Notes: generated by a model not told the origin, from the letters alone. Numbered from the stretch's first letter, positions 1 to 12,121 are shown. The stretch is 64,000 nt of DNA from Mycogone perniciosa (GCA_025331125.1 JAOALB010000042.1:20505-84504); one strand, 5' to 3'. Translations and numbers: made by a program.

Positions 1-1853
1 AAGACCGAACCTCGGACTCTAGCGTTCAAAGTTGATTGAGGGTGTGTGTATTGTGAGCGCTGGCTTTTTGGAGCATCACCATCTAGGATCGGGGACCCGT
101 ATGATCCAGCCATGACTTCAGCGAGTCGTTGATCAGTGTTCTTTGCGGACTCTTCTAATTCCGAGACTACATCACCTGGCTCTTTAGTGAAGATCCTACC
201 GAACGTGATCTTCCTAATGATGCCCCTCATGCTAGTCATAAAGTCTTCATCGCCCGGCAGAATAGTGATATTTCCTAGATGGAGGGTGATATCTCGGATC
301 AGCCTCACCACGGTCTCACTAGCATGTGCTATAAGCATGGTGATAATAGGCAGGGCTAGTAGAGACCAAAACACAAAAAAAGATCTGCCTGCATTAGAAA
401 TAGGGGTGATGTCACCATATCCAATGGTCGTCCAGGCCACAAAGCAGAAGTGAAAAGAGTCAAAGTACGACCAGTCTTGATACGGCTTCTCGGACATCTC
501 GAAAACGACGGCACCTACCAGCCACAGAATGAGCCATGAGCCGGTAGAGATGGACATTGCTATCCACTTTCCGCGAGATGAGGATTGAGCCTGAATCTTT
601 CGCATCAGACTAAATTCGGCTTTGCGGCGTTCAAACTCCGTTACTGGGACTTGGTTCGATTGTGTACGAGATATTTCGGCCTCAGCATTGATGGGCTCCA
701 GGATATCATCGTCACCTCTCTGTGTCATGACGTGAACCACCTTAGATCGCCTCTTCTCTTCCATCCGGACAGCGACGTGGCGTCTTCCACGCTGGAGAAT
801 TAAACTCCTGACTGAGCTAATGACCAAACCAAGACTAATTATACCAATGAGGGCATACGGCACCAAGAGAGCCCTCCCAAGAGGAGTTGCCGGGGCGTAA
901 TCGCCGAATCCAACGGTGAAGAGGGTGACATCCGCCCAGTAAACCGCATCAAGGTAATTCCAACCCTCGACATTAGAGAAGACGAGGGCACCAAGAAGGA
1001 GGTACATGAGGAACAGGATAGTCTGCAACATGAGGGTGCGTTGACTGGAGGTCAATAAAAAGTCCTTTCCATAGTGGCCAGAAGAAGCGCCCCAGAAGGT
1101 GGCAGCCATGAGAGAACCATCAATGAAGTAGATAATAGCTGCCCATATACTGTAGTAGAATGCCTGGGACCAGATGAGCTCATTCTCGGTGAAATCAATG
1201 TTCTCCCGAAGCGGCCCAGCAGCTGTCGCGTCTAGAGAGAGGAGGCAGATCGCTGAGATGTACCTTTTGGTGTGATGTTAGCACAACAACCCAATTGCAC
1301 AGGCTTCCAATATAGTACCATCCGACAATCGTGATGGGTTGGGCCAGACTAAAGCGGACGCGTCTTGCCATATTCAGGAGCAGAAACATATTCGAAATGA
1401 TTGCAATCGCAAGCTGGATTGCATTGACTGAAGTCATCCTGTGGCGACATGTGTTAGAGAAGAGACCTCTGATATTTATCAGAGCAGGCCTGGAATTTCA
1501 TACCACGAAGGATCGGCGACAAAAGTGGCATCTTGAACGTCTTGCCCCGGCATGAGATGCTGTCGCCATGGCTCAACCAAGGAACAGATACTAAATGCGG
1601 AAGCAACAGGACCGAGAGTTCCAGCTACCATTGGAAATGCCGATGAGAGAAACCACCATCGGCTACAAGAGGGCCATCCGTGTTAACTCTCGCTTGACTG
1701 TGGTATTCTGCTCAGAATATGCGTGTAATGCCTCGCGACCTACCTAGGATCTAGATGAGCATCATCATTTTGAAACCTTCTCTTACAGGACACATAAGCC
1801 TTGATGATCTGGGCCTCTTGGTCGATGTTCTCCCTTAAATCAACGTCGTTCAT
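1..1853 (-). CDS. TOK-type outward-rectifier K+ channel (C-terminus cut by window edge)
   Basis: Plasma-membrane two-pore potassium channel of the fungal TOK1 family. I join exons 1853-1744, 1662-1504, 1438-1319 and 1263-<1; each junction has GT/AG ends and keeps the frame. Two selectivity filters are readable on the minus strand: TVGFGDY (about 915-895) and TIGYGDI (about 450-430). Four hydrophobic segments precede the first pore, as expected for the 8-TM TOK layout. After filter 2 a cytoplasmic tail begins and is still open at base 1. The start (MNDVDLREN) is the first Met that leaves a short N-terminus before the first membrane segment; an upstream in-frame Met at 1976 is possible. At least 550 residues are present. 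The family assignment is strong; only the N-terminal start is uncertain. Confidence 0.88.
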
Positions 1854-2760
1854 GATAATGATAGCCTTCGTGAGAACCCGTGAATAGGTTTTGTAAAGCT
1901 TAGGAGTCAAATCCAATGATTCTGGTCTATAGTGGCACACTAAGCACGATATAAAAGGATTGGAATGGCTGTTCACCAGTAAAATATTCTTGTTCCATCA
2001 CCAAACTCGCACTGACGGGCCCTTGGGGAAGGATGGTGACCTACATGACGGAGGTGGCCTACAGAAACCATCGAGCATCGACCTAAACCACCAAGTGTTT
2101 AGCATAATAATGGCGATGCGAGGGTGTACTTCGTAGGTGACGTCGTCTTCTGAACATGTGCACCATCTTTAGCGTGGCTGCAGAGTAAGGATGCATCAAT
2201 TGGCCCTCTCCCCTCCCTCAGTAAGGTGGCTTCATTATGCTTTACATATAGAAGCACTCGATGTGCAATGGCTGGGGTAGTACAAAGTATGGTCCACCCG
2301 ATTTCTGAGGTGAACTATGCTTCTGTCATCAGCCGTTTTTGATTGGACTTCCGGCTTTCTTTCAGCTCCGTCTATCACATCTATCTTCGGGTGCTAGTAG
2401 CCGAGAGGACATGGTTCTAGTTCTACTTGAAGAGTTCGGGAGACTCTATGCATGTTGATTGTCGCCCTGGCAGCAAATACTCAGCTCATATCAGCTAAGG
2501 TTAAAATCAACGCGGATGACTCGGGTTTATATATTGACTTCATTAAAATCGCATCAACCTCTCGTCATTCCACGCCGTCAACGTCACCAAATTCTAACCA
2601 TAACGGCCAAAGAAAATTGAAATAAAGTTGTATCCTCATACCTGTCCTACATCTTAACACACACAATATTCAGTACCTTCCATCCTACAGACTCCATTCT
2701 ATAGCCTTCGAACTTAAATTTGATATTTTTGTATCAAATAATCGAATCGTTGAATACAGC
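1854..2760. other. Divergent intergenic region
   Basis: Shared 5' region of the K+ channel (-) and the RTG2-like gene (+). I see no ORF with coding character, no RNA gene and no clear repeat. Confidence 0.6.
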
Positions 2761-4696
2761 ATGGATATCTCTGATTTTGAAGAAATCAACACCACGTCGG
2801 AATTCGAAGAGGGCGGAATGTATGGTCCGACGGATGAAGGCTTTATACAGCCCAATGTCCATGACTTTGTTGGCCAGCATAAGCCGCGTGCTCCCTGGGA
2901 GGGCCGTGGAGACAAACTCATCGGGGTAGTGGATATGGGAAGGCAGGTTGTTGCTCTGCTGCCGTCGGCTTCCGCTAACGATATAACCTAGTAACGGTAT
3001 CCGCTTCTCCATCTCAGATCTATCTCCTCCTCAAGCTCGTATTCTGCCTACCGTCATGGTTTACCGTTCTCCCATCTCGCTCTATGACTCACAGTTCGAC
3101 CCGGAATCTGGAGAGCGAATCCCCATTCCAGGACATATTATTGAGTCGGTCTGTGCCGTATTTGCCCGTTTTCTCATCGTCTGTGGTGATTTGGGAGTCG
3201 AAACCAAAAATGTACATGTTATTGCTACGGAAGCAACACGTGAAGCTATCAACTCGACTCAGTTTATAACAGCTATCAAGGAGAAAACAGGTTTAAGTGT
3301 GCAGCTATTGCGTAAAGAGGAGGAGGGCCAAATTGGAGCTTTGGGCATCGCCAGCGGGTTCCGAAACATGCAGGGCCTTGTGATGGATCTGGGAGGTGGT
3401 AGTACCCAGATCAGCTGGATGGCTAGCCAGGGGGGGAACATCAGGATCAGCCCTCATGGAAGTTTCAGCTTTCCCTACGGAGCGGCTGCGTTGACGAAAC
3501 AGCTACATGATCTGCGGAAAGGGAAGAAGAAAGACGACGGAGAAGCAGCTGTCAACGAGTTTCGAAAGGAGATGATTAAAAATTTCAGAACGGCATATGA
3601 CCATTTGGAAATCCCAGAGGGTATGCTCGAAGAGGCTCAACGAGATGGGGGCTTCCGTATTTATCTTTCGGGGGGTGGATTCAGGGGCTGGGGATATTTG
3701 CTACTTTTCCTCAACCAAACGGAGGGCAGACATTACCCCATCTCCATTATCAACGGGTACACCGTTGGTCGAGAACAGTTTGAGGATACAGAAACTATGA
3801 AATCGGTTGCCCGAGCTGCCAAGAATGTCTTCCGAGTCTCGGACCGTCGACGGTCCCAAGTTCCTGCGGTGGCGTTCTTGGTCAATGTCCTTGCCGAAGC
3901 GATTCCTCACGGTATCCGGGAAGCTCACTTCTGTCAAGGAGGTGTACGGGAGGGCTATCTGTTCAGACAACTGCCCCCATCAATTCGACAACAGTCTCCG
4001 TTGGAAGTCGCCACCCGGAACTTCGCACCTGGTTCACGACGGAGCATCCAGGATTTGCTGAAGTTCTCGATCCCACAGCCGTCAAAGAACAAAACAAAGA
4101 GATTCCCAGAAGATTTTGGAGAACATGTGATTGACTCTTTTGCTAATGTCATGTACGTTCACATGTTCATGTCCAAGGAGACAGCTTCAACAGCGGCACT
4201 TTATTCGACAAGCGTGGGTGTAATGTCCACCACGCATGGGGTGTCCCATCAAGACCGTGCCCGACTTGCATTAATGCTGGAATCTAGATATCGAGGAGAA
4301 TTACCACCTCGAGAAGCTGAGTTCCGTGATTCACTCGAGAAACTTATCACCCCTGAAGAAGTTTGGTGGGCAGGGTATTTGGGAAGAGTTGGGTACTTGG
4401 TCACTCGATTGTACCCAGCTGGAAAGATTGATGAGGCAAAGCCTCGAGTCGTATTCTCGTCGGAATGGTCGTGGACACTGGGGGACCAGAAGGACAAGGA
4501 AGGCATAGCTCTAACAATCTCGATACAGAGGAAAAAGCATGACCCCGCGAAACTTAAGCAGGCTCTAACGGACAATGTCAAAGTTATCGAGAAAGTTGGG
4601 AAGAAGAAGAACTGGATCGGCAAGCATGAGCCGTGGGGCATGAAGGTCAAGGTTGACGTGGTCGAGGAAGGAATTCTTGACGACGTAGACTGTTAG
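2761..4696 (+). CDS. Ppx/GppA-family protein, RTG2-like (retrograde regulation)
   Basis: Cytosolic protein of the exopolyphosphatase/guanosine-pentaphosphatase superfamily; the closest fungal relative I recognise is Rtg2, which signals mitochondrial dysfunction to the nucleus. Two exons, 2761-2942 and 2992-4696, give 628 residues (yeast Rtg2 is 588). The ASKHA phosphate loops are visible: VDMGSNGIRF, formed exactly at the splice junction, and later GLVMDLGGGSTQ (about 3370-3410). The intron is 49 nt with an ideal branch site CGCTAAC, but its donor is GC (AG|GCAGGT). The nearby GT donor at 2947 would break the conserved loop and the frame. Whether it works as a sensor like Rtg2 or as a hydrolase cannot be read from sequence. 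Confidence 0.88.
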
Positions 4697-5301
4697 CTGT
4701 ATTGGCAGGAAGACGTACTATGATATTGCTCAAATGTCTCGTTCCCAATAATTGATGGTTTATTTACTCCTTCAAGATGATTAATTCATATTAGCCAGTC
4801 AAAAATACATGCAGCATGGAATGGTATCCTGTGTTAGGGATGACATGAGTCTCGAAGGTCAGCTTATTCGGTAGCGAGACGGACGAGTTGGTAAGTTGGT
4901 CAGCGCATACGCCAAGAACTGCAAAGCAGGGTATTATTATTGACGGTGATACTGAAGAGGTTACTTGTATAGCCTGCCGCTGCCTGAAGGCCCTCCTCTT
5001 CTGCAGGCATTTCGTAGAATTGTTAGAACAATTTTGGATGTAGGCCCTCAGCCCGACCAGGACTCAACAAATACCCATAGGGGATCAAAATCATATATCA
5101 TGCTAAATCAAAGAAATTCCAAGGAAATTGACTAGGAAGTATCACAGATGGTCAGAAGATGTCACTAGAGAATCTAAGCCCGAGCCGACTGAGTGATGGT
5201 AGGTACATTACGAGCAATCGACTGTGGAAACCCGATCGTTTACAATGCAAACTTGCAAACCATATACATTTTTATCTCCTTTCGTGGGCTAACATCTAGA
5301 T
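4697..5301. other. Convergent 3' region
   Basis: Space between the stops of the RTG2-like gene (+) and the amidohydrolase (-). It presumably holds both 3' UTRs. I see nothing else. Confidence 0.6.
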
Positions 5302-6960
5302 TTATGCCTGGTACACTTTTTTCCCCTCAAACCATGTCTCCTTGACCACTCCGTTAACCAGTTGCTCTGGCGTCAGTTCCACATCACATACCACGAAATC
5401 TGCCTTTAATCCTTTTTGAAGACTGCCAGTCCACTGGTCTGCAAAGGTTGAGTATGCCGACCCATGTGTTGCCCCAGCCACGGCTTGACACACGGTGAGC
5501 GCAAACTCGGGGTTGACGACCGTCTCCAGGCCAAGTTCACGATATGATCGCCTTGTCGTTGCCACATAGATATTTGGGAGGGGTGGGTGAGGAGCAGTAG
5601 GTGCGTCAGAACCGAGAGCGAGTGTGGCGCCTCCATCAGCAAATTCACGGTAGGCGAATGCGCGCTTGCATCGATGATCTCCGATGAGCCGCGGCCAGGC
5701 CCGGAGGATTGCCGGGTCTGAGTGGACGGGTTGGATAGATGCAGTGATTCCCAGTTTACCAAGTCGGGCAGCATCCTCGGCGGATGACAATTCAATGTGC
5801 TCAATACGAGGGCGTCGTGAGCGATCTGTATTCTTCTCCAGCACATCAATGGCCATCTCGATGGTACGATCACCAATGGCATGTAGTGCCACTTGCAATC
5901 CAGACGCATGAGCTCTAGCGACGACGGGATCGAGTACCTCTTCTGCCCAAATCGGGCCAGTGGTCACTCCCGTAGAGTACGGTTCGATCAAGGAAGCTGT
6001 GCAAGCGTCAATGATGCCATCACAGATGACTTTGATTCCCACGATACGGCAGTCTGGTGTGCTCTGAGCATTAAACTCCTTGGCCAGAGCAGCCGCGTGA
6101 TCGACTTGGGCTAGCACATTATCCAATGAAGGGTTAGGCTTCATCAGCCAGTATGCAGAGACTCTCATGCCCCCTAGGCCTTCCTCGTTGCGCAGCTCAA
6201 TCAACGGGTCCCAAATGGTGTTGTCCATTGCCATGTCAACCATTCCAGTATAGCCGACAGAGTTGAAGGCTTTGATGGCAGCTTTGATGGCATCCTTCCT
6301 TTCATCCATAGATGCGACTCTCGCGGAAAACGGCCAAATATATTCGAACACGGCGCTCTCATTAAACACGCCGCTTAGGTTTCCGTCCTTGTCACGTTGA
6401 AAATTTCCGCCAGGAGGGTCAGGTGTATCTTTCGTGATATCCAGGACGCGGCATACCTCAGCCAAGCCTGCACTGTTACACCATGTAGTGTGCAAATCCT
6501 TGGTGTCAATGAAAATTGGTCGAGGATCCAAATCATCAAGCAGAGTGGCATCGACGCCACCAGGTGTCATCGAATGCATCCATCCGCGACACAATATCCG
6601 TGGAACTTCAGGATGGGCTACCGCATAGCTTTTTATTTCCTCTCGGATGTCATCCAAGTTGCGACACGCCTCTAGGCCAACCTTGTTGAGCGCCTGGCCC
6701 AACAGGAGGATATGTAGATGCCCATCAATGAAGCCAGGGAGAACAGTTTGGCCACCAAGATCTTTTATCTCAGCGCCGTCCGCTTTGGCTGCCTGTACTA
6801 CCTCGTTCGCTTCCGGGCCAACATATTGAATGATGCCATCCCTCACGACCATACACTGAGCAAAGGTTGGGGTCGCATTATCAGTGTCAGTTGGTGGGGA
6901 CTGGAAGACCTTGCCGTTGACTAGCACGGTAAAGTCTGGGGAATCGTGTACTTCGCCCAT
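5302..6960 (-). CDS. Amidohydrolase family 3 (YtcJ-like) metal-dependent hydrolase
   Basis: Intronless gene for 552 residues. The fold is the amidohydrolase TIM barrel with a small beta-sandwich made from both ends. Metal-binding landmarks are present: GFIDGHLH with His81 and His83, LHAIGDR in the middle of the barrel, PRIEHIE, and a late LGSDAP motif carrying the catalytic Asp. The order and spacing match the YtcJ/NfdA-like amidohydrolase_3 group, whose members hydrolyse amide or formamide bonds; the substrate is unknown. There is no signal peptide or membrane segment, so it is probably cytosolic. It converges with the RTG2-like gene. Confidence 0.9.
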   Translation of the reverse strand: MGEVHDSPDFTVLVNGKVFQSPPTDTDNATPTFAQCMVVRDGIIQYVGPEANEVVQAAKADGAEIKDLGGQTVLPGFIDGHLHILLLGQALNKVGLEACRNLDDIREEIKSYAVAHPEVPRILCRGWMHSMTPGGVDATLLDDLDPRPIFIDTKDLHTTWCNSAGLAEVCRVLDITKDTPDPPGGNFQRDKDGNLSGVFNESAVFEYIWPFSARVASMDERKDAIKAAIKAFNSVGYTGMVDMAMDNTIWDPLIELRNEEGLGGMRVSAYWLMKPNPSLDNVLAQVDHAAALAKEFNAQSTPDCRIVGIKVICDGIIDACTASLIEPYSTGVTTGPIWAEEVLDPVVARAHASGLQVALHAIGDRTIEMAIDVLEKNTDRSRRPRIEHIELSSAEDAARLGKLGITASIQPVHSDPAILRAWPRLIGDHRCKRAFAYREFADGGATLALGSDAPTAPHPPLPNIYVATTRRSYRELGLETVVNPEFALTVCQAVAGATHGSAYSTFADQWTGSLQKGLKADFVVCDVELTPEQLVNGVVKETWFEGKKVYQA

Positions 6961-8118
6961 GCTTGGATTGATGTGAATAGTATTACAGGAAACGGTTAAT
7001 AGGCAAAAGAGAGACCTACAGATTGCGGTATTTGACCACCTAATAGATCAAGTCTCCAGCTAGTGAAACGAGGGGCAGAAGCCGAAACCGGACAGCCAAA
7101 ACCGGGCCGGGCCGATGTTCCGGGCCAAAGCCGAAGCTCCGGGGTAAGCTCCGTGATTGTAAACAGCTACAGTATACTACTACTACCAACAGAATCCGAG
7201 TTATGGACATGATTTACCTTCTTTATTACTACTCCTTATAACATCAGGTTCTCTTTAGCCCCATAAGGGTTTCAGGTTGCAGTGTACATAGTCGCCAAGC
7301 CCCTAATATCCACCCACAATATAACCACTCATACCCAACACATCTCGTAGGCCGCTAAGAAAGCCAGGACCTCCCGCAAGCATCAGTCTCATCAGTCTCA
7401 CAAGAAACCTCCTCGTCGCCGATGCCCACTAGTTCTGAACATGTCCCCAGAACGACTTCACAGAGTTGAAGTTGTTTATTATATGGAGTCCAGCATCCAG
7501 GTCTACAAACCCTCCACAGTCCCCTGGTCCCACTCAAGCAGTGCCCACATCCTGATAACCCCAGTCCAGAAGTTCCTCGTGAACCCTGTTGGCAATACCA
7601 TCTGCATTACCATCGCCCCTCTTCCTTCCAGCACTTGAACAAGTCCTTGTAATCCCCGCATAGGCCATAGCTGCCATTGTTCCAACGTCCCGGGTCGCAG
7701 GCAGGACTTCAGGCAGTTGATAGGGCTGGCCGTGAGGGCCGCATAGTCTGGTTTTGTGTGGGTAATTTATCTGCAGCCGATGAAGAAAGGGATTTCCGAT
7801 CAGTTGGTGTGACTCATCACCAACTTGAGCTCACAACTGGCATATCTGTCTCATAAGAGCGATTAATGTAGATTCAATTGGGTCTACGAAATACTCTGGC
7901 GAAAACCGCCAGTCGCCATACTTTGGAGATACAGAGACCGCTGGAGGAAGTCATTGATGGTAGCTTAATCTTACGCCGACGGCGTGCGGACAACGGGGAT
8001 ACGCTTGAAGCTGCTACCAACTCATCGCTGGCTGAGCTCGCTTGGATGCCATGGGCAGCCAACAACTTCTCCAAGGCTGACGCTGTAGAGTCTCTGCGAA
8101 GAGTTCGGGTTCACCATT
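6961..8118. other. Intergenic, no supported gene
   Basis: Upstream of the amidohydrolase. A GC-rich patch near 7080-7150 repeats CCGAAACCGG/CCGGGCC-like words. Short open stretches on both strands (for example 7503-7685 minus) look partly protein-like but are broken by stops, and I recognise no family. The stretch may hold further decayed coding sequence next to the pseudogene. Confidence 0.45.
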
Positions 8119-8770
8119 ATGACTGAAGACCGGATTAGAGTAGGTCTTGTTCTACTATCATTCAAAGCAATTCGCTCACACGCCATCCTTCTTTCAGCGC
8201 GGGCATCGTTGGTCTAGACGTCTCTCCAGCCCTCACTAAACAGAGACTCGGGCCCTTTATCACCGTTATCGCAGAGCGTCTCCCAGGCGACACAGCCGGT
8301 ACATTTAAATCCCCCATGATAATAAGCCTCCACATTAAATAGTCACCCTTCATCACTGAATTGAGGTCTCTGACATAATTGTCATGTATCCCTTAGGGCT
8401 GGGTGCAACTTTTCATGCATCCGGGGCAGCGATAAGAATGCGCTGAAATGGGATCACCATGGCTATTCTCGCCTCACCAAGCTTGCTTCCGAGAGTGGTG
8501 AGGAGGCATACGTGCGCCGAACAGCGCCAACCGAGTACAGTAATGAAAATGCGCCTCATGAGAAGATCAAGGCGATATCGCAATATCTCGATGATGCAAG
8601 TCTGGATAATCTCGCTTTCTCGGGGTACATATATCTTCAAGCTAATACTCAATACCGATTGTCTGGTAGTTTAAGATCTTGCCACCTGATCAAGTTCCCC
8701 AGGGTGTCGAATTTGGCATATCCTTCACCACCCTCGAGGATATGACATGGCATTGGAGGCTGTTGGCATA
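8119..8770 (+). pseudogene. Decayed D-amino-acid oxidase-family (FAD) gene
   Basis: Pieces in order match fungal D-amino-acid oxidases. A start MTEDRIRV is followed by a likely intron ending TTTCAG. The FAD Rossmann segment AGIVGLDVSPAL..ITVIAERLPGDT lies at 8199-8315, then a segment with NALKWD..YSRLTKLA and VRRTAPTEY at 8400-8620, then LPPDQVPQGVEFGISFTTL at 8679-8735. Lesions: the intron after FKSP seems to have lost its donor (ATAATAAG where GTAATAAG would fit), so stops follow. The intron near 8624-8668 still has its signals, but the next exon needs one extra base to stay in frame. After 8740 the reading ends at a stop, and the C-terminal half, about 200 residues with the catalytic Arg, is missing. 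Downstream is the start region of the GGT-like gene. Confidence 0.75.
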
Positions 8771-9173
8771 GTTGAAGATAATTGCATCATTAGAAACAAC
8801 TTGTGGACAGAAAGTCCCGGGATACATTACAATGAAATAAAATTGAGAAATGTGACGAACAGCAATGCCTCTTCGGAGATTTCTCGTGATTCGACCGGTC
8901 AGAGTTGCCTTTTTGAGATTCCGGAGACCGGAGCGGAGAGAAACCCTCCGGCTCGGCACCAGATATAACGCGCCCAACGGAATTAGCCCGAGACTCAAGT
9001 ATGTAATGTCTTGGCAATATGATGTGTGTCTGTGTGTGTGTCTGGTGACTGTGTCCAGAAGATAGAACGTTTTGCCTTTACATACAAGCGTTTGCTGGCT
9101 GAACTCGGATCCAACGCTCAAATCCACCCAAGGAACAGACGCAGCATCATCTCATCCATTGTCCACCACCACA
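8771..9173. other. Upstream region of the GGT-like gene
   Basis: A short (TG)n-rich tract occurs at about 9022-9042. No coding signal follows the pseudogene stop. Confidence 0.5.
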
Positions 9174-11165
9174 ATGCCCCTCCCAAGCTCATCTCTCTAT
9201 GAGGACCCCTCGTACGACATGTTCAAGTTTCCGTCGCGAAGAAGCGTTGTGCACAGCGCCGAGGGGATCGTCGCATGCACTCAGCCTCTTGCTGCGAAAT
9301 GCGGTCTTGAGGTCTTGCGTGCCGGAGGCAACGCTGCTGTATGTGTGATTCCCATCGCTGGATATCTGACATGTCTCACTAACACTTCTACAGGATGCTG
9401 CTGTGGCAGTCGGTATGTCCAAGATACCCAAGAGATGAGCGTTATTACTTGTTTACTAATGTTGCGCAGCCGCCGGGCTCAACATGACAGAGCCCTGCTC
9501 CACGGGCATCGGCGGCGACATGTTCATCCTCTTCTGGGATGCTGCAGCCAAGCGAGTGAAGGCCATGAACGGTTCTGGCCGCTCCGGCGCCAATTCCACT
9601 ATCAATCACATCCGAAAAGACTTGGGGATCCAGGACGGTACTATTGGGGAGATTCCCATGAGCAGTGTGCACTCCGTGACTGTTCCAGGTGCCGCGGCTG
9701 GATGGGTTGATACGGTTGAGAGATTTGGGAGCGGGAAATTAAGCATGACTAAGATCCTCGAACCTGCCATTCGACTTGGAGAGAAGGGGTTCCCGGTATC
9801 AGAGGTGACCGGCTACTACGTGCGTATTCAACGGTTCGTTGTACTAGTATTCCCACATGCTGACGGACAGAGATAAAGTGGACGAGCGCCGAGGGTCTCA
9901 TTCGAGCGGCTTCGCCCAATTTTGCGGAGATGCTAAAGACGGATCCTAATGAAAAGGACGGTTTCAGAGCTCCTCGACCTGGCGAGATCATGAAGAACCC
10001 CACTCTAGCCAGAACATTCAGGACGCTGGCTGAGGAGGGGAAGAAGGGCTTCTACACCGGCAGAATCGCCGAGGAGCTTGTCAAAGTGGTCCGCGATCTG
10101 GGAGGCCGCCTTGAACTGGATGATTTAAAGCACCACCTCGAGACGGGAAGCGAGCCAGTAGAGCCGATATCCCTCAAGTTCCGTGGCCAGGGGCTCGCTA
10201 AGGACTCTGCAGACACAGGCATTGAGCTGTGGGAGCACCCTCCCAATGGGCAGGGTATTGTTGCATTGATGGCACTTGGAATCATCCAAGAGCTTGAGAT
10301 GCAAGGCAAGATCCCCGAATTCAAACCCCAGGACTTTAACAGTGCTGCGTACCTCCATGCCATCATCGAAGCTCTCAGGCTTTCATTCTCGGATGCCAGC
10401 TGGTACGTGGCGGATCCCAATGTCACCCCTGTGCCTATCGAGGGCCTCATCTCGCAAAAGTATCTCTCTAAGCGTGCCTCACTCTTCAACCCATCCAAGA
10501 CCATGGACCTCGTCGAGCACGGCGAGCCATCATACACGTCTCCTGCCCTACAGAGCAGCGACACCGTGTACTTCACCGTCACCGACTCGCAGGGAAATGC
10601 CGCGTCCTTTATCAACTCCAACTACGGAGGCTTTGGCACCTGCATCATCCCCAAGGGGTGCGGCTTCACCCTCCAGAACCGCGGCGCCAACTTCTCCCTT
10701 GACCCGAACCACCCCAATAAGTTGGAGCCGCGCAAGCGTCCATACCATACCATCATCCCAGGCATGGCAACTAACTTGAGCGACGGCTCGCTGCACTCGT
10801 CATTTGGCGTCATGGGGGGATTCATGCAGCCCCAGGGCCATGTCCAAGTGTTGCTGGGCCAGATAGTTGGCAAGCTGAACCCGCAACAGGCGCTGGATGC
10901 TCCGAGGATATGTATCGGGGCTGGCTTCCCAGAACCTGGCAAGCCGGTAGATTGGACCGTCAATGTGGAGGAAACGATGTCAGAAGGAGTCGTCGAGGGG
11001 CTCAGGAGACTCGGACACAAGATCGTAGTGGTTGGGGGAGGGCCAAAACGAGGTCTATTTGGTCGTGGACAGATCATTAGGTACACGCTTGACCCGGTAG
11101 ACAAGACGCCTATATGGTCAGCAGGAAGCGACATGAGGGCAGATGGGGCAGCATATCCATTGTAA
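9174..11165 (+). CDS. Gamma-glutamyltransferase-like (Ntn hydrolase), cytosolic type
   Basis: Four exons: 9174-9338, 9394-9412 (a 19-nt micro-exon), 9470-9819 and 9879-11165, giving 606 residues. The family cleaves gamma-glutamyl amides such as glutathione and matures by self-cleavage before a catalytic Thr. That Thr is visible as Thr407 in TVYFTVTDSQGNA, equivalent to E. coli GGT Thr391. Other hallmarks are EVLRAGGNAADAAVA, restored only when the micro-exon is included, TGIGGDMF, and GGF..QGHVQVL near the end. There is no signal peptide or membrane anchor, unlike secreted GGTs, so a YwrD/GGT-like intracellular enzyme is likely. The exact substrate is unproven. Confidence 0.9.
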
Positions 11166-11316
11166 GAGAGATGTTTCTCATTCGATAGGCGCAATTAATT
11201 CCCGTCCAGGGTACAAAAGGTATCTTTTCTTTGGAAACCTAGCCCACTGTTATACTTTTCCGACATGTATCGTACACTCATGCTTATTCTCATGCATATT
11301 TCCGTCTGATATTTGT

Positions 11317-11869
11317 CTATTGCTCCTCCTTGGTATCGCTCTCAGCCTCGACGAGTACCTTGTTTTCCTCAAACAGCTTCGCCAGGTCACCGTTCTGATG
11401 CATCGAAACAAGAATGTCGCATCCGCCAACAAAGTTCTTGTCCACATACAGCTGCGGGATCGTCGGCCAGTCGGAGTATTCCTTGATGCCTTGCCGCAGC
11501 TCGGGGTCCTCAAGAACGTTGAAGGCCGCGAATTTTCCCGGGTTGACGCCCTGCAAGCCAAGGATCTGGATAGCGGCGCGGGAGAAGCCACACTGCGGTG
11601 TCTCGGGGGTGCCCTTCATGAAGAGCACAACAGGAGCTGAGGCGATGGCCTTGTCGATGGCCGAACGGGTCTCATCGGAGAGCAGGCGGATTTGGAGAGG
11701 CGTGAGAGGGGAGAAAGGGACTCGGAACGTTTGCAAAGGCGCTCGCGCTGCGGGCCGGACGGCTTGTCGGAGGACGCTCTGGATGAGTATTCAAGTCAGC
11801 AAGTGTTTCCTCAATTGCACACGCTTGATTGGACGGAATCCTTACAGAAATAACTGATCGTGAGAACAT
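11317..11869 (-). CDS. GRX5: Mitochondrial monothiol glutaredoxin
   Basis: Exons 11869-11846 and 11778-11317 encode 161 residues. Grx5 passes [2Fe-2S] clusters from the ISU scaffold to apoproteins in the mitochondrial matrix. The single active-site Cys lies in CGFS (about residues 71-74), preceded by VVLFMKGTP; the glutathione-binding WPTIPQLY and GGCDI motifs follow. The first 24 residues (MFSRSVIS-SVLRQAVRPAAR) are rich in Arg, Ser and Ala without acids, fitting a matrix-targeting presequence built across the intron. An in-frame Met 40 codons upstream (11989) exists but would give an atypical presequence. Head-to-head with the PPCDC gene, 252 bp apart. Confidence 0.95.
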
Positions 11870-12121
11870 GTTTCTCAGGGTTGTGGACGCACGTTTTTGC
11901 GGTTTGCGATGCTGCGCAATGGGGGCAGAAGGTGCAGAAAAAGAGCCGGCGGGTGGTGATGCAATGACGGCCAGCTGACCAATCACCAAAAGGATCGGTA
12001 ATCAGGGCACTGACAATCACTCACTTGCCTTATGATGCAGCCCTTCTTCATCCGACATAAAGCACATTTCGTCATATTTGGAATTTGACTGTGTTTGCTC
12101 AGTAGTGTCAGACAGATCTTC

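Noticed and set aside
7503..7760. Possible coding remnant on the minus strand
   Set aside because: Protein-like patches occur in two frames but with stops and no family I can recognise, so it was not annotated.
10052..11194. Long minus-strand ORFs opposite the GGT-like gene
   Set aside because: Shadows of a GC-rich coding exon. The plus strand carries all GGT motifs.
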